Of a stretch of 64,000 nt of DNA, positions 50,014 through 58,943 are shown in pieces. The position numbers and the translations under genes were made by a program. The stretch is from Pseudomonas rhodesiae (lineage in GTDB: Bacteria > Pseudomonadota > Gammaproteobacteria > Pseudomonadales > Pseudomonadaceae): NCBI RefSeq assembly GCF_007858255.1, contig NZ_VFEU01000023.1:1-64000 (forward strand). Reading direction: 5' to 3'. Positions within the stretch are counted from its first letter, which is position 1; every line of letters starts with the position of its first letter. Below the pieces are notes generated by a model that did no database searches, was not told the origin of the DNA, and saw only the letters and a program-made list of their open reading frames with translations.

Positions 50014-51912
50014 TCAGGCGCCGACGATCCCGCCGTCATCGCGCCGAATGGCCAGCACCGACGAACGCGGCTTACCGTTGGGCAAGTGCTCCGGCCAGGT
50101 CGAGCCACCGGTTTCGCCCGGATGCTGAATGCCCACGAACAGGGTTTTCTGGTCCGGCGCGAAGCTGATGCCGGTCACTTCACACGCCACCGGCCCCACC
50201 ATGAAACGACGGATTTCCCCAGTGTTTGGATCGGCACAGAGCATCTGGTTGTTGCCCATGCCGGCGAAGTCGCCGCTGTTGCTGTAGTCGCCGTCGGTGA
50301 GAATCCACAGACGCCCAGCTTTATCGAAGCCCAGGCCGTCGGGGCTGTTGAACATGTTCTGCGGGTTGATATTCGACGAGCCGCCCTTGGGTGCGCCAGC
50401 GTGTACCGCTGGGTTACCGGCCACCACGAACAGGTCCCAACTGAAGTCGTCGGCGCCGTGGTCGTCGGCATTGGCCTTCCAGCGCAGGATCTGGCCGTAG
50501 ACGTTTTTCTCGCGCGGGTTAGGCCCGCCCACCGGCTGGCCGTCCTCACCGCGTTTGGCGTTGTTGGTCAGGGTGCAATAGACCTGGCCGTCGGTGGGGC
50601 TGACCACGATCCATTCCGGACGGTCCATACGCGTAGCCTTGACCACGCTGGCGGCCAGGCGCGCGTGGATCAGCACTTCAGCCTGGCTGGCAAAACCGCT
50701 GCTGGCGTCGATACCGTTTTTGCCGTGGGTCAACTCGACCCACTGGCCCTTGCCGCGAGGATGATCGGCGTTGCCGTCGCCCGCGTCGAAGGTCGCCACG
50801 TACAGCGTGCCGTGGTCGAGCAAGTCCTTGTTGGCCTTGGGGTTCTTGTGATTGATCTTGTCGCGGCTGATGAACTTGTAGATGAATTCACCGCGCTCGT
50901 CGTCGCCCATGTACACCACAGCACGACCGTCGCGGGTTTGCGCCAGCGCCGCGTTCTCGTGCTTGAAACGGCCGAGGGCGGTGCGTTTGGCCGGGGTGGA
51001 TTGCGGGTCGAACGGGTCGATCTCCACCACCCACCCATGGCGATTGAGTTCGTTGGGGTTCTTGGCCATGTCGAAGCGCGGGTCGTGCAGGTGCCAGTTG
51101 ATGTCCTTGCTGGCCGCCACCACGCCGTAGCGCTTCTGCCCGGCGTCGAAGGCTTGCTGCGGGTTGCTGCTGCCGAAGCAATCGGTGAAGTTTTCTTCAC
51201 AGGTCAGGTAGGTGCCCCAGGGGGTCATGCCGTTGGCGCAGTTCTGGAAGGTGCCGAGGGCTTTCTTGCCCGACTTGTCGGCGCTGGTCTTCAACCAGTC
51301 ATGGCCGGCGGCGGGGCCGCTCAGGCGAATCGGCGTGTTGCCGTGGATGCGGCGGTTGTAGCGTGAGTCCTGAACGAACTGCCAAGTGTCGCCCTTGCGC
51401 CGAATTTCGATCACCGACACGCCTTCGCTGGCCTGGGCCTTGCGCACCTCTTCGGCCGATTGCGGCGCGCCGCCGTGGGCGTAGAGATAGCGATAGTTGG
51501 TGTATTCGTTATTGATCGCCATCAGCGCGCGGTTGTTGTCGCCGGGGAACGGGAACAGGCTCATGCCGTCGTTGTGGTCGCCGAACTGCTGCTCCTGCGC
51601 CACCGCTGTGCCGTTGCCGGACGGGTCGAAGGCCGGCGCATTCTTGTGCAGCGGCTGGCCCCAACTGATCAGCACCGAGGCGCTGTAGCCTGGCGGTAGG
51701 CTGATGGTGTCGCTGGTGGCGGCGGCGATGCTGTCGAACCCCAGCAGTGGGCTGGCGTTGGCGGCATTGACCGCCAGGGCGCTGCGGCTGAGCAGGTTGC
51801 CGCCCAGGAACATCGCGGCGCCGCACAGGGCGCCGGCCCCGATAAAGCGGCGGCGGGTCAAGCCGACCATCTGTTCGAGGTCGGTGGCTTGGTTCTCTTC
51901 TAACAGGCTCAT
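50014..51912 (-). CDS. phoX: PhoX family alkaline phosphatase
   Basis: A 632-aa Tat-exported enzyme. The Tat signal LTRRRFIGAGALCGAAMFLGGNLLSRSALA places the protein in the periplasm or outside. PhoX landmarks: GMTPWGTYLTCEENFTDCFG, NRHGWVVEIDPFDPQSTP, RFKHENAALAQTRDGRAVVYMGDDERGEFIYKF, DGLGFDKAGRLWILTDGDYS and HPGETGG. The family uses a Ca-Fe cluster and releases phosphate from organic esters, usually under phosphate limitation; no Pho box was identified upstream. Confidence 0.93.
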   Translation of the reverse strand: MSLLEENQATDLEQMVGLTRRRFIGAGALCGAAMFLGGNLLSRSALAVNAANASPLLGFDSIAAATSDTISLPPGYSASVLISWGQPLHKNAPAFDPSGNGTAVAQEQQFGDHNDGMSLFPFPGDNNRALMAINNEYTNYRYLYAHGGAPQSAEEVRKAQASEGVSVIEIRRKGDTWQFVQDSRYNRRIHGNTPIRLSGPAAGHDWLKTSADKSGKKALGTFQNCANGMTPWGTYLTCEENFTDCFGSSNPQQAFDAGQKRYGVVAASKDINWHLHDPRFDMAKNPNELNRHGWVVEIDPFDPQSTPAKRTALGRFKHENAALAQTRDGRAVVYMGDDERGEFIYKFISRDKINHKNPKANKDLLDHGTLYVATFDAGDGNADHPRGKGQWVELTHGKNGIDASSGFASQAEVLIHARLAASVVKATRMDRPEWIVVSPTDGQVYCTLTNNAKRGEDGQPVGGPNPREKNVYGQILRWKANADDHGADDFSWDLFVVAGNPAVHAGAPKGGSSNINPQNMFNSPDGLGFDKAGRLWILTDGDYSNSGDFAGMGNNQMLCADPNTGEIRRFMVGPVACEVTGISFAPDQKTLFVGIQHPGETGGSTWPEHLPNGKPRSSVLAIRRDDGGIVGA

Positions 51913-51993
51913 CTCGGGCTCCTTGAGTGCTTTTTGCCAACACCTTAAGCAGCCGCCGTGACGAAATTGTTGCAGTTTGAAGAAAGCTGCCGC

Positions 51994-52758
51994 TTACACC
52001 GGCGTCCCCAGCAACACCTGGCTCGGCGCGAATTGCACCTGGATCGGTTGGCCGACCGTGGCGCCCAATGCGGCAAGTGCGTTGGTCTGCGCTAAAGCGC
52101 AGAGCACCAGGCCATTGGGCAGGCTGATGCGCACTTCGCTGGGGCCGTCGTCGGCGTCGAGAACATTGTCGATCAAGCCGCTCAGGCAATTGTTTCCAGG
52201 TGTTGCGGGTTGATCGGCCGCAAGCAGTTCCAGCCAGCCGGCCTTGATCAAGGCAACGGTTTCCACGCCCGGTTCCAGTTCCAGCCGTTGCGTGCTGTCA
52301 TGGGTGATCTGCGCTTTGAGTGTCATGCCACCGGCCAGACGCAGATGGATCAGGTCATTGCGGCCCTTGGCCTCAATGGCGTCCACCCGGCCATGCAACT
52401 GGTTGCGCGCGCTGGTGCGCAGCATCAGGCGGCCGAGCAGGTTGAAGTCACTGGCGGCTTCGTCCGAGGCCAGCACTTGGGCCTGTAGCGCTTGCAGGCG
52501 CTGATATAGGCGCAACACCCTTTCGCCCTCCACGGTCAGCTTGGCGCCGCCACCGCCTTTGCCGCCGACATTGCGTTCAACCAAGGGCTTTTGCGCGAGG
52601 TTGTTCAGTTCATCGATGGCGTCCCACGCGGCCTTGTAGCTCAGACCGGCGCTTTTGGCGGCGCGGGTGATCGAGCCTTGTTCGGCAATATGGGCCAGCA
52701 ACGCGATGCGTTGGGGGCGGCGGATGATGTGCTGGCTGAGGGGCGTCGGCAAAGGCAT
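51994..52758 (-). CDS. modE: ModE-like molybdenum-responsive regulator
   Basis: A 254-aa regulator from the ATG at 52758: N-terminal winged helix (LLAHIAEQGSITRAAKSAGLSYKAAWDAIDELNNLA) followed by GGKGGGGAKLTVEGERVLRLYQRL, then two TOBE domains (SARNQLHGRVDAIEAKGRNDLIHLRL and GNNCLSGLIDNVLDADDGPSEVRISL). This is full ModE organisation. No modABC transport genes lie in the window, so its targets are elsewhere. Confidence 0.9.
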   Translation of the reverse strand: MPLPTPLSQHIIRRPQRIALLAHIAEQGSITRAAKSAGLSYKAAWDAIDELNNLAQKPLVERNVGGKGGGGAKLTVEGERVLRLYQRLQALQAQVLASDEAASDFNLLGRLMLRTSARNQLHGRVDAIEAKGRNDLIHLRLAGGMTLKAQITHDSTQRLELEPGVETVALIKAGWLELLAADQPATPGNNCLSGLIDNVLDADDGPSEVRISLPNGLVLCALAQTNALAALGATVGQPIQVQFAPSQVLLGTPV

Positions 52759-52816
52759 GGCAATACGCTTGAGTGGGATCGACCGAACGTTGCGGGCAAG
52801 ACCGAGCGCCGTCAAG

Positions 52817-53554
52817 TCAGCCGCCGGGCTTGGGCGTGCGGGCCAGGCAATACACATCGACCTGGCGGGCGCCGGCACTGATCAACAGGCGGCTCAGGCT
52901 ATGGGCCGTCGCGCCGGTGGTGAGCACGTCGTCCACCAGGGCAAAATGGCGGCCCTGCACCTGGGCATCGGCGCAAAGGGCAAATGCGCCGCGCAGATTG
53001 CGCTGGCGGGTTTTGGCGTCGAGGGCCTGTTGCGCAAGGGTTTCATGGGGGCGTAGCAACAGCTGTTCATCGTGGGCGATGCCCAGGTCTTGGCTGAGCC
53101 AGCGCGCAAGCATCAATGCCTGGTTGTAGCCCCGTTCGCGCAAGCGCTTGCGGGCCAGGGGCACTGGCAATAGGCAGTCGGGGCGCGTCAGGTCAGTGTT
53201 GTCGAAGCGGTGCTGCACATGCTGCGCGAGCAGTCGTGCGAGCATGTGCCCCAACGGCCAGCGTGCCTGGTGCTTGAAGCGGCTGATCAGGCTGTCGACC
53301 GGAAAGCTGTAGGACCAGGGCGCGATCACCTGTTTAAACGCAGGCGGCTTTTTCTGGCATTGACCGCAGGTCAGCCCTTCCATCGGCAAGGGCAGGGCGC
53401 AGACATCGCACTGGTCCAGCAGCCAAGGCAATTCGGTTTCGCAGACGTTGCACACACAAAGCGCTGATTCGGTGGTTTCATCGCAGATTAAACAGGTGTG
53501 TTCGTTTTTTAACCAGTTGTAAACCTGGTGTTTGTATCCAAGTTGACAGTGCAT
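52817..53554 (-). CDS. comF: ComF family protein / phosphoribosyltransferase
   Basis: A 245-aa ComF protein. The N-terminal zinc-finger-like region has three CxxC pairs (CLIC, CNVC, CDVC, CGQC). The PRTase loop is HFALVDDVLTTGATAHSLSRLL, and CLLPVPLARKRLRERGYNQALMLA is the family hallmark. Needed for DNA uptake in naturally competent bacteria; function in pseudomonads is not settled. Divergent from bioB. A BirA-like operator lies over its first codons. Confidence 0.92.
   Translation of the reverse strand: MHCQLGYKHQVYNWLKNEHTCLICDETTESALCVCNVCETELPWLLDQCDVCALPLPMEGLTCGQCQKKPPAFKQVIAPWSYSFPVDSLISRFKHQARWPLGHMLARLLAQHVQHRFDNTDLTRPDCLLPVPLARKRLRERGYNQALMLARWLSQDLGIAHDEQLLLRPHETLAQQALDAKTRQRNLRGAFALCADAQVQGRHFALVDDVLTTGATAHSLSRLLISAGARQVDVYCLARTPKPGG
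53517..53549 (+). promoter_or_regulatory. Candidate BirA operator for the biotin operon
   Basis: TTGTAAACC (53517-53525) is identical to the left half of the E. coli bio operator. After exactly 15 bases, as in E. coli, AGTTGACAG (53541-53549) matches 6 of 9 positions of the right half GGTTTACAA. It lies 97 bp upstream of bioB and over codons 2-13 of comF. Confidence 0.7.
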
Positions 53555-53645
53555 GAATCTTCCTTAAATATGCCGAGCATCCGTGTCGTGCCTGTGGGTA
53601 TTGCCTGCCCGCAGCGTTTGCCAAAGCATAATCAAGGAACCGCCC

Positions 53646-54701
53646 ATGAGCGCCAGCACCACCGCCCACTTGCGTCACGACTGGTCGTTAGCCGAAGTCA
53701 AAGCGCTGTTCGTGCAGCCCTTCAATGACCTGTTGTTCCAGGCGCAGACCGTGCACCGCGCGCATTTCGACGCCAACCGCGTGCAAGTGTCGACCCTGCT
53801 GTCGATCAAAACCGGCGCCTGCCCGGAAGATTGCAAATATTGTCCGCAGTCGGGCCACTACAACACCGGCCTGGAAAAAGAAAAGCTGATGGAAGTGCAG
53901 AAGGTCCTCGAAGAGGCCGCGCGCGCCAAGGCCATCGGCTCGACCCGGTTCTGCATGGGCGCCGCGTGGAAGCACCCGTCGGCCAAAGACATGCCCTACG
54001 TGCTGCAGATGGTCAAAGGCGTCAAGGCCATGGGCCTGGAGACCTGCATGACCCTCGGTCGGCTCGATCAGGACCAGACCGCCGCGTTGGCCGAGGCGGG
54101 CCTCGACTATTACAACCACAACCTCGACACCTCGCCGGAGTTCTACGGCTCGATCATCACCACCCGCACCTACAGCGAGCGTCTGCAGACCCTGGCCTAC
54201 GTGCGCGAGTCGGGGATGAAGATCTGTTCCGGCGGCATTCTCGGCATGGGCGAGTCCCTCGACGACCGCGCCAACCTGTTGATCCAACTGGCCAACCTGC
54301 CGGAGCATCCCGAGTCGGTGCCGATCAACATGCTGGTGAAGGTGGCCGGTACGCCGCTGGAAAACGCCGATGACATCGACCCGTTCGACTTTATTCGCAT
54401 GCTGGCGGTGGCGCGCATCCTGATGCCTACATCCCATGTGCGCTTGTCGGCCGGCCGCGAAGCCATGAACGAGCAGATGCAGGCCCTGGCGTTTTTCGCC
54501 GGCGCCAACTCGATCTTCTACGGCGACAAACTGCTGACCACCGCCAACCCGCAGGCGGACAAGGACATGCAACTGTTCGCGCGCCTGGGCATCCAGCCGG
54601 AAGCCCGCGAAGAGCATGCCGATGAGGTGCATCAGGCGGCGATCGAACAGGCATTGGTGGAGCAGAAGAGCAGCGAGCAGTTCTACAACGCCGTCGTTTA
54701 A
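53646..54701 (+). CDS. bioB: Biotin synthase
   Basis: A 351-aa radical SAM enzyme that inserts sulfur into dethiobiotin. The [4Fe-4S] cysteines are C59, C63 and C66 (GACPEDCKYCPQSG). Later conserved segments are FCMGAAWKHP, YNHNLDTSPEFYGSIITTRTY and SVPINMLVKVAGTPLE. AAGGAA sits before the ATG at 53646; the open frame extends upstream without similarity. It leads the bioBFHCD operon but is separated from bioF by a degenerate REP pair. Confidence 0.97.
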   Translation: MSASTTAHLRHDWSLAEVKALFVQPFNDLLFQAQTVHRAHFDANRVQVSTLLSIKTGACPEDCKYCPQSGHYNTGLEKEKLMEVQKVLEEAARAKAIGSTRFCMGAAWKHPSAKDMPYVLQMVKGVKAMGLETCMTLGRLDQDQTAALAEAGLDYYNHNLDTSPEFYGSIITTRTYSERLQTLAYVRESGMKICSGGILGMGESLDDRANLLIQLANLPEHPESVPINMLVKVAGTPLENADDIDPFDFIRMLAVARILMPTSHVRLSAGREAMNEQMQALAFFAGANSIFYGDKLLTTANPQADKDMQLFARLGIQPEAREEHADEVHQAAIEQALVEQKSSEQFYNAVV

Positions 54702-54718
54702 TTGAAGTGCGATCCAAA

Positions 54719-54808
54719 TGTGGAAGGGGGCTTGCCCCCGATAGCGGTGGGTCAGTCATTACATGCACTGGCTGGCACACCCTAATCGGGAGCAAGCGCC
54801 TCCCACAT
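54719..54808. repeat. Degenerate REP pair between bioB and bioF
   Basis: TGTGGAAGGGGGCTTGCCCCCGATAG (from 54719) faces AATCGGGAGCAAGCGCCTCCCACA (to 54808). Several arm positions have decayed, suggesting an older insertion within the biotin operon. Confidence 0.85.
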
Positions 54809-54843
54809 TTTGACCGAGTTAAACCTGCCAAACCGAGGCCAGC

Positions 54844-56010
54844 ATGTCTTTCGATCTCGCCGCGCGCCTCGCTGCCCGCCGTGCCCAACACCTTTATCGC
54901 CAACGGCCGTTGCTTGCCAGCCCTCAAGGCCCGCAGGTGGTGGTCGACGGCCAACCCTTGCTTGCGTTCTGTAACAACGATTACCTGGGCCTGGCTAATC
55001 ACCCGCAGGTGATCGAAGCCTGGCGCGCTGGTGCAGCACGCTGGGGCGTAGGCGGTGGCGCTTCGCACTTGGTGGTCGGCCATGCCACGCCGCACCATGA
55101 ACTGGAAGAGGCCCTGGCCGACCTGACCGGTCGCCCACGGGCGCTGCTGTTTACCACCGGCTACATGGCCAACCTCGGCGCGGTTACGGCGCTGGTGGGG
55201 CAGGGCGATACCGTGCTTGAAGACCGCCTCAACCATGCGTCTTTGCTGGATGCGGGGCTGTTGTCCGGGGCGCGGTTCAATCGTTACCTGCATAACGACG
55301 CCTCCAGCCTGGCCACGCGCCTGGAAAAAGCCACCGGCAACACCCTGGTGGTGACCGACGGCGTGTTCAGCATGGACGGCGATCTCGCGGACCTGCCCGC
55401 ACTGGCCCGCGCCGCCAAAGCCAAAGGCGCCTGGCTGATGGTGGATGACGCCCACGGCTTCGGCCCACTGGGCGCCAACGGCGGCGGGATTGTCGAGCAT
55501 TTTGGCCTGAGCCAGGACGATGTGCCGGTACTGGTTGGCACCCTGGGCAAAGCGTTCGGCACCGCCGGTGCGTTTGTGGCGGGCAGTGATGACCTGATCG
55601 AGAGCCTGATCCAGTTCGCCCGGCCGTACATCTACACCACCAGCCAGCCGCCCGCGCTGGCCTGCGCCACGTTGAAAAGCCTTGAGCTGCTGCGTACCGA
55701 ACACTGGCGCCGCGAGCACCTTGACGCGCTGATCCGTCAATTCCGTGCGGGGGCCGAGCAGCTAGGTTTGGACTTGATGCCCAGCTTTACGCCGATCCAG
55801 CCGATCCTGATCGGCGACAGCGCCAGGGCGATGCGCTTGTCCTGGATGCTGCGCGAGCGCGGCCTGATGGTCACCGCGATCCGCCCGCCCACCGTGCCCG
55901 CCGGCAGCGCGCGTTTGCGTGTGACCCTGACCGCCGCCCACACTGCGGCGCAGGTGCAGCGATTGTTAGAGGCGTTGGAAGCCTGTTTGCGCGAGCCCGA
56001 GCATGCGTGA
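54844..56010 (+). CDS. bioF: 8-amino-7-oxononanoate synthase
   Basis: A 388-aa PLP enzyme joining pimeloyl-ACP and alanine. Motifs: LAFCNNDYLGLANHP, GGGASHLVVGHATPHHELEEALA, VDDAHGFGPLGANGGG (PLP Asp-His) and VGTLGKAFGTAGAFVAG (PLP Lys). Start ATG 54844. It overlaps bioH by 8 bp. Confidence 0.96.
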   Translation: MSFDLAARLAARRAQHLYRQRPLLASPQGPQVVVDGQPLLAFCNNDYLGLANHPQVIEAWRAGAARWGVGGGASHLVVGHATPHHELEEALADLTGRPRALLFTTGYMANLGAVTALVGQGDTVLEDRLNHASLLDAGLLSGARFNRYLHNDASSLATRLEKATGNTLVVTDGVFSMDGDLADLPALARAAKAKGAWLMVDDAHGFGPLGANGGGIVEHFGLSQDDVPVLVGTLGKAFGTAGAFVAGSDDLIESLIQFARPYIYTTSQPPALACATLKSLELLRTEHWRREHLDALIRQFRAGAEQLGLDLMPSFTPIQPILIGDSARAMRLSWMLRERGLMVTAIRPPTVPAGSARLRVTLTAAHTAAQVQRLLEALEACLREPEHA

Positions 56011-56734
56011 TCGATTGATCTTGCTGCCGGGCTGGGGCCTCGGCGTTTCACCGCTGGAGCCATTGGCCGCTGCCTTGCGTGGCTTGGATGAGCACTTGCA
56101 GGTGCATATCGAACCGCTGCCTGCGCTGGACTCCAGCGACCTGAATGAGTGGCTCGACGAACTCGACGCCACGCTGCCGGACAACGCCTGGCTGGGCGGT
56201 TGGTCCCTCGGTGGAATGCTCGCCGCTGAGCTGGCCGCGCGGCGCGGCATGCGTTGCTGCGGGCTCCTGACGCTGGCGAGCAACCCTTGTTTTGTCGCCC
56301 ATGACCACTGGCCCAGCGCGATGCCCGCCGAAACGTTCGATGCCTTCCTCGCCGGTTGCCACGCCGACTCCCAGGTCACCCTCAAACGCTTCGGCTTGTT
56401 GTGTGCCAAGGGCGCCGACGACCCGCGCGGTCTGGCGCGCTTGTTGGTCAGTGGTGCGCCGATTACGCCTTCCACCGTATTGATGACCGGCCTTGAACTG
56501 CTCGCGCAATTGGACACCCGCGATGCGTTGCTGGCTTATCGCGGGCCGCAATTGCACCTGTTTGGCGGCCTGGACGAGTTGGTGCCCGCCGAAGCCGCCA
56601 GCGAACTGCTGGCCCTGCTGCCCGATGTTGAAATCGGCCTGATTGAACAGGCCGGCCACGCTTTTCTTCTGGAAGACCCCCACGGTGTTGCGGCGGCCAT
56701 CCAGGCTTTTTTGCATGAGTGCGTAGATGACTGA
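56003..56734 (+). CDS. bioH: Pimeloyl-ACP methyl ester esterase BioH
   Basis: A 243-aa alpha/beta hydrolase that removes the methyl group from pimeloyl-ACP ester. The nucleophile elbow GGWSLGG contains S68. LFGGLDELVP holds the acid and EQAGHAFLLEDP the His. Oxyanion start LLPGWGLG. Sits between bioF and bioC with overlaps on both sides, as usual in pseudomonads. Confidence 0.94.
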   Translation: MRDRLILLPGWGLGVSPLEPLAAALRGLDEHLQVHIEPLPALDSSDLNEWLDELDATLPDNAWLGGWSLGGMLAAELAARRGMRCCGLLTLASNPCFVAHDHWPSAMPAETFDAFLAGCHADSQVTLKRFGLLCAKGADDPRGLARLLVSGAPITPSTVLMTGLELLAQLDTRDALLAYRGPQLHLFGGLDELVPAEAASELLALLPDVEIGLIEQAGHAFLLEDPHGVAAAIQAFLHECVDD

Positions 56735-57539
56735 TTTATCCCTTCCCCCGCTGCCCGGCGCTTTACCGGACAAACGCCAGGTGGCGGCGTCTTTCTCGCG
56801 CGCGGCGGCCAGCTACGACAGCGTTGCCGAGTTGCAACGGGCGGTGGGCGGCGAATTACTGGCGCGTTTGCCGGCCGGTATCGCACCAGCGCGCTGGCTG
56901 GATATGGGCTGCGGCACCGGTTATTTCAGTCGAGCGTTGGGTGAGCGGTTGCCCGACAGCCACGGCGTGGCGTTGGATATCGCAGAAGGTATGCTCAATC
57001 ACGCGCGGCCATTGGGCGGCGCGGCGCACTTCATCGCCGGAGATGCCGAACGGCTGCCGCTGAAGAATGAAAGCTGCGACCTGATCTTCTCCAGCCTGGC
57101 GGTGCAATGGTGTGCCCATTTCGATGCGGTGCTCAGTGAGGCCCACCGCGTGTTGCAGCCGGGCGGGGTGCTGGCGTTCGCCAGTCTGTGCGTGGGGACC
57201 TTGGAGGAACTGCGCGAAAGCTGGCGCGCCGCCGATGGTCTGGTGCACGTCAATCGATTCCGTACCTTCGACACGTATCGGCAACTGTGCGACGCCAGCG
57301 GTTTGCGTGTGCGGTGTCTGGAACGCCAGCCCCACGTGCTGCACTACCCGGACGTGCGCAGCCTGACCCACGAACTCAAGGCGCTCGGTGCGCACAATCT
57401 GAACCCCGGTCGGCCAGGCGGCTTGACGGGCCGCGCGCGCGTTGCTGCACTGATCCAGGCGTATGAGCAGTTCCGTCAGGCCCAGGGCCTGCCGGCGACT
57501 TACCAAGTGGTGTATGCCGTACTGGAGAAACCTCTATGA
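56727..57539 (+). CDS. bioC: Malonyl-ACP O-methyltransferase BioC
   Basis: A 270-aa SAM methyltransferase that starts pimelate synthesis by methylating malonyl-ACP. KRQVAASFSRAAASYDSVAELQRAVG is the family start, and RWLDMGCGTGYFSRAL is the SAM-binding motif I. DLIFSSLAVQWCAHFDAVLSEAHRVLQPGG follows. Overlaps bioH by 8 bp and bioD by 4 bp. Confidence 0.95.
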   Translation: MTDLSLPPLPGALPDKRQVAASFSRAAASYDSVAELQRAVGGELLARLPAGIAPARWLDMGCGTGYFSRALGERLPDSHGVALDIAEGMLNHARPLGGAAHFIAGDAERLPLKNESCDLIFSSLAVQWCAHFDAVLSEAHRVLQPGGVLAFASLCVGTLEELRESWRAADGLVHVNRFRTFDTYRQLCDASGLRVRCLERQPHVLHYPDVRSLTHELKALGAHNLNPGRPGGLTGRARVAALIQAYEQFRQAQGLPATYQVVYAVLEKPL

Positions 57540-58216
57540 GCGCCGCTTATTTCATTACCGGCACCGATACCGATGTCGGCAAGACCACCATCGCCGCCGG
57601 CCTGCTACACGCGGCCCGGCAGGCCGGCAAGAGCACGGCGGCGGGCAAGCCGGTGGCGTCCGGGTGTAGCGTGACCAGCAAGGGCTTGCGCAATGCCGAT
57701 GCGTTGGCGCTATTGGCCGAGTGCTCGGTGCCGCTGAGTTACGCCGAGGTCAACCCACTGGCGTTCGAACCGGCCATCGCTCCGCATTTGGCCGCGCGGG
57801 AGGCGGGCGTTGCGCTGACGGTGCAATCGCTGCTCAAACCCATGCAACAGGTTTTGGCGCGGCAGGCCGATTTCACCTTGATCGAAGGGGCAGGCGGCTG
57901 GCGCGTGCCATTGACCGACCAGGCCAACCTGTCGGATCTGGCCATTGCGCTCAAGCTGCCGGTGATCCTGGTGGTCGGCGTGCGCCTGGGCTGTATCAGC
58001 CATGCCTTGCTGACCGCCGAAGCCATTGCGCGGGACGGTTTGCCGCTGGCGGGATGGGTGGCCAATATCATCGACCCCAAGACCTCCCGTCTGGAAGAAA
58101 ACCTTGCCACCCTCGCCGAACGCTTGCCCGCGCCATGCCTGGGGCGCGTGCCCAAGCTCAAGCAGCCCACGGCTGAGGCAGTAGCCGACTACCTGCAATT
58201 GGACCTGCTTGACTGA
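57536..58216 (+). CDS. bioD: Dethiobiotin synthetase
   Basis: A 226-aa ATP-dependent carboxylase that forms the ureido ring. The P-loop is YFITGTDTDVGKTTIAAGLL (residues about 5-24), followed by GKPVASGC and EGAGGWRVPLTDQANLSDLA. It is the last gene of the biotin operon, and the ATG overlaps the bioC stop. Confidence 0.96.
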   Translation: MSAAYFITGTDTDVGKTTIAAGLLHAARQAGKSTAAGKPVASGCSVTSKGLRNADALALLAECSVPLSYAEVNPLAFEPAIAPHLAAREAGVALTVQSLLKPMQQVLARQADFTLIEGAGGWRVPLTDQANLSDLAIALKLPVILVVGVRLGCISHALLTAEAIARDGLPLAGWVANIIDPKTSRLEENLATLAERLPAPCLGRVPKLKQPTAEAVADYLQLDLLD

Positions 58217-58322
58217 TTTTGGCTATCAGCAAGGCATTGTGCCATTAGTGTTATTGACGGGTGTTTTGCCACGATCTCTGGTTCAATCGGGGCTCACGAT
58301 TCTCTAAAGGCAGGTTAACGCC

Positions 58323-58604
58323 ATGGAAATCTCAGGAAGCAGTGCGTTTTATTCGGGCCTGAGCACCATTCAGACGGGGCAGAACCGCGTCGACCAGGCC
58401 GCCGGTAAAATCGCCAGCGCCGCCACGACCCAGCCCTCGGATGCACAGGTCGACCGGCTGCGCGCCAACGACCGTGCCCAGCCGTCCAACTCGGCGAGCA
58501 ATATGGTCGAAATGGCCGAGGGTAAGTTTCAGGTGGAGCTGGGTGTCAAAGTCGCCAAGGCTTCGGATGAAATGCTCGGTACGTTGATCGACACCTACGC
58601 TTAG
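58323..58604 (+). CDS. Small conserved protein with flagellar-rod-like C-terminus
   Basis: A 93-aa soluble protein, ATG 58323, preceded by AGG-rich sequence (AAAGGCAGG). N-terminus MEISGSSAFYSGLSTIQTGQNRVDQAAGKIASA and C-terminus VEMAEGKFQVELGVKVAKASDEMLGTLIDTYA. Both ends resemble the heptad-rich helices of flagellar rod/hook proteins (FlgB/FlgC/FlgG), which pair in the rod, but the middle domain is missing. No flagellar genes are near. The function is unknown. Confidence 0.7.
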   Translation: MEISGSSAFYSGLSTIQTGQNRVDQAAGKIASAATTQPSDAQVDRLRANDRAQPSNSASNMVEMAEGKFQVELGVKVAKASDEMLGTLIDTYA

Positions 58605-58943
58605 CCCGCACTTTTGCTGTTGAGCGGGCCTGCGTAGCAGCCCGACATCTGAATACCTAATCTCTCCCGATCTAGTGAGGCGGTCACAATCGTGGCTGCC
58701 CTCAGTCCGACGCGCACGAGTTCGCTCACCGCGCGTCTTGCTTAATGATTTCCTACACTCACTCCCTGTGGCGTCGCGCCGCAAGCATTGCCGTGCGTGG
58801 CATTGATGCCCGTCATGACAAACGGCATCCGAGCGGTGCTTGACATCCCCAGGTCGTAAACGTATGTTTCAAACACCTGTTTGACCGCCACAGTTCATCC
58901 ACGCGGTTGTTCATTCCAGATACATCAGCAGAGGTTTATCGCT
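58605..58943. other. Gap upstream of the acyl-CoA dehydrogenase gene
   Basis: This 339-bp stretch holds a short GCCCGC (58604-58609)/GCGGGC (58624-58629) hairpin right after the 93-aa gene and the PsrA box at 58870. No supported ORF was found. Confidence 0.5.
58870..58883 (+). promoter_or_regulatory. PsrA operator
   Basis: CAAACACCTGTTTG fits the published PsrA consensus (G/C)AAAC-N2-4-GTTT(G/C) exactly, with a 4-base spacer, 61 bp upstream of the acyl-CoA dehydrogenase start. PsrA is the long-chain fatty-acid-responsive TetR repressor of beta-oxidation genes in pseudomonads. Confidence 0.82.
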
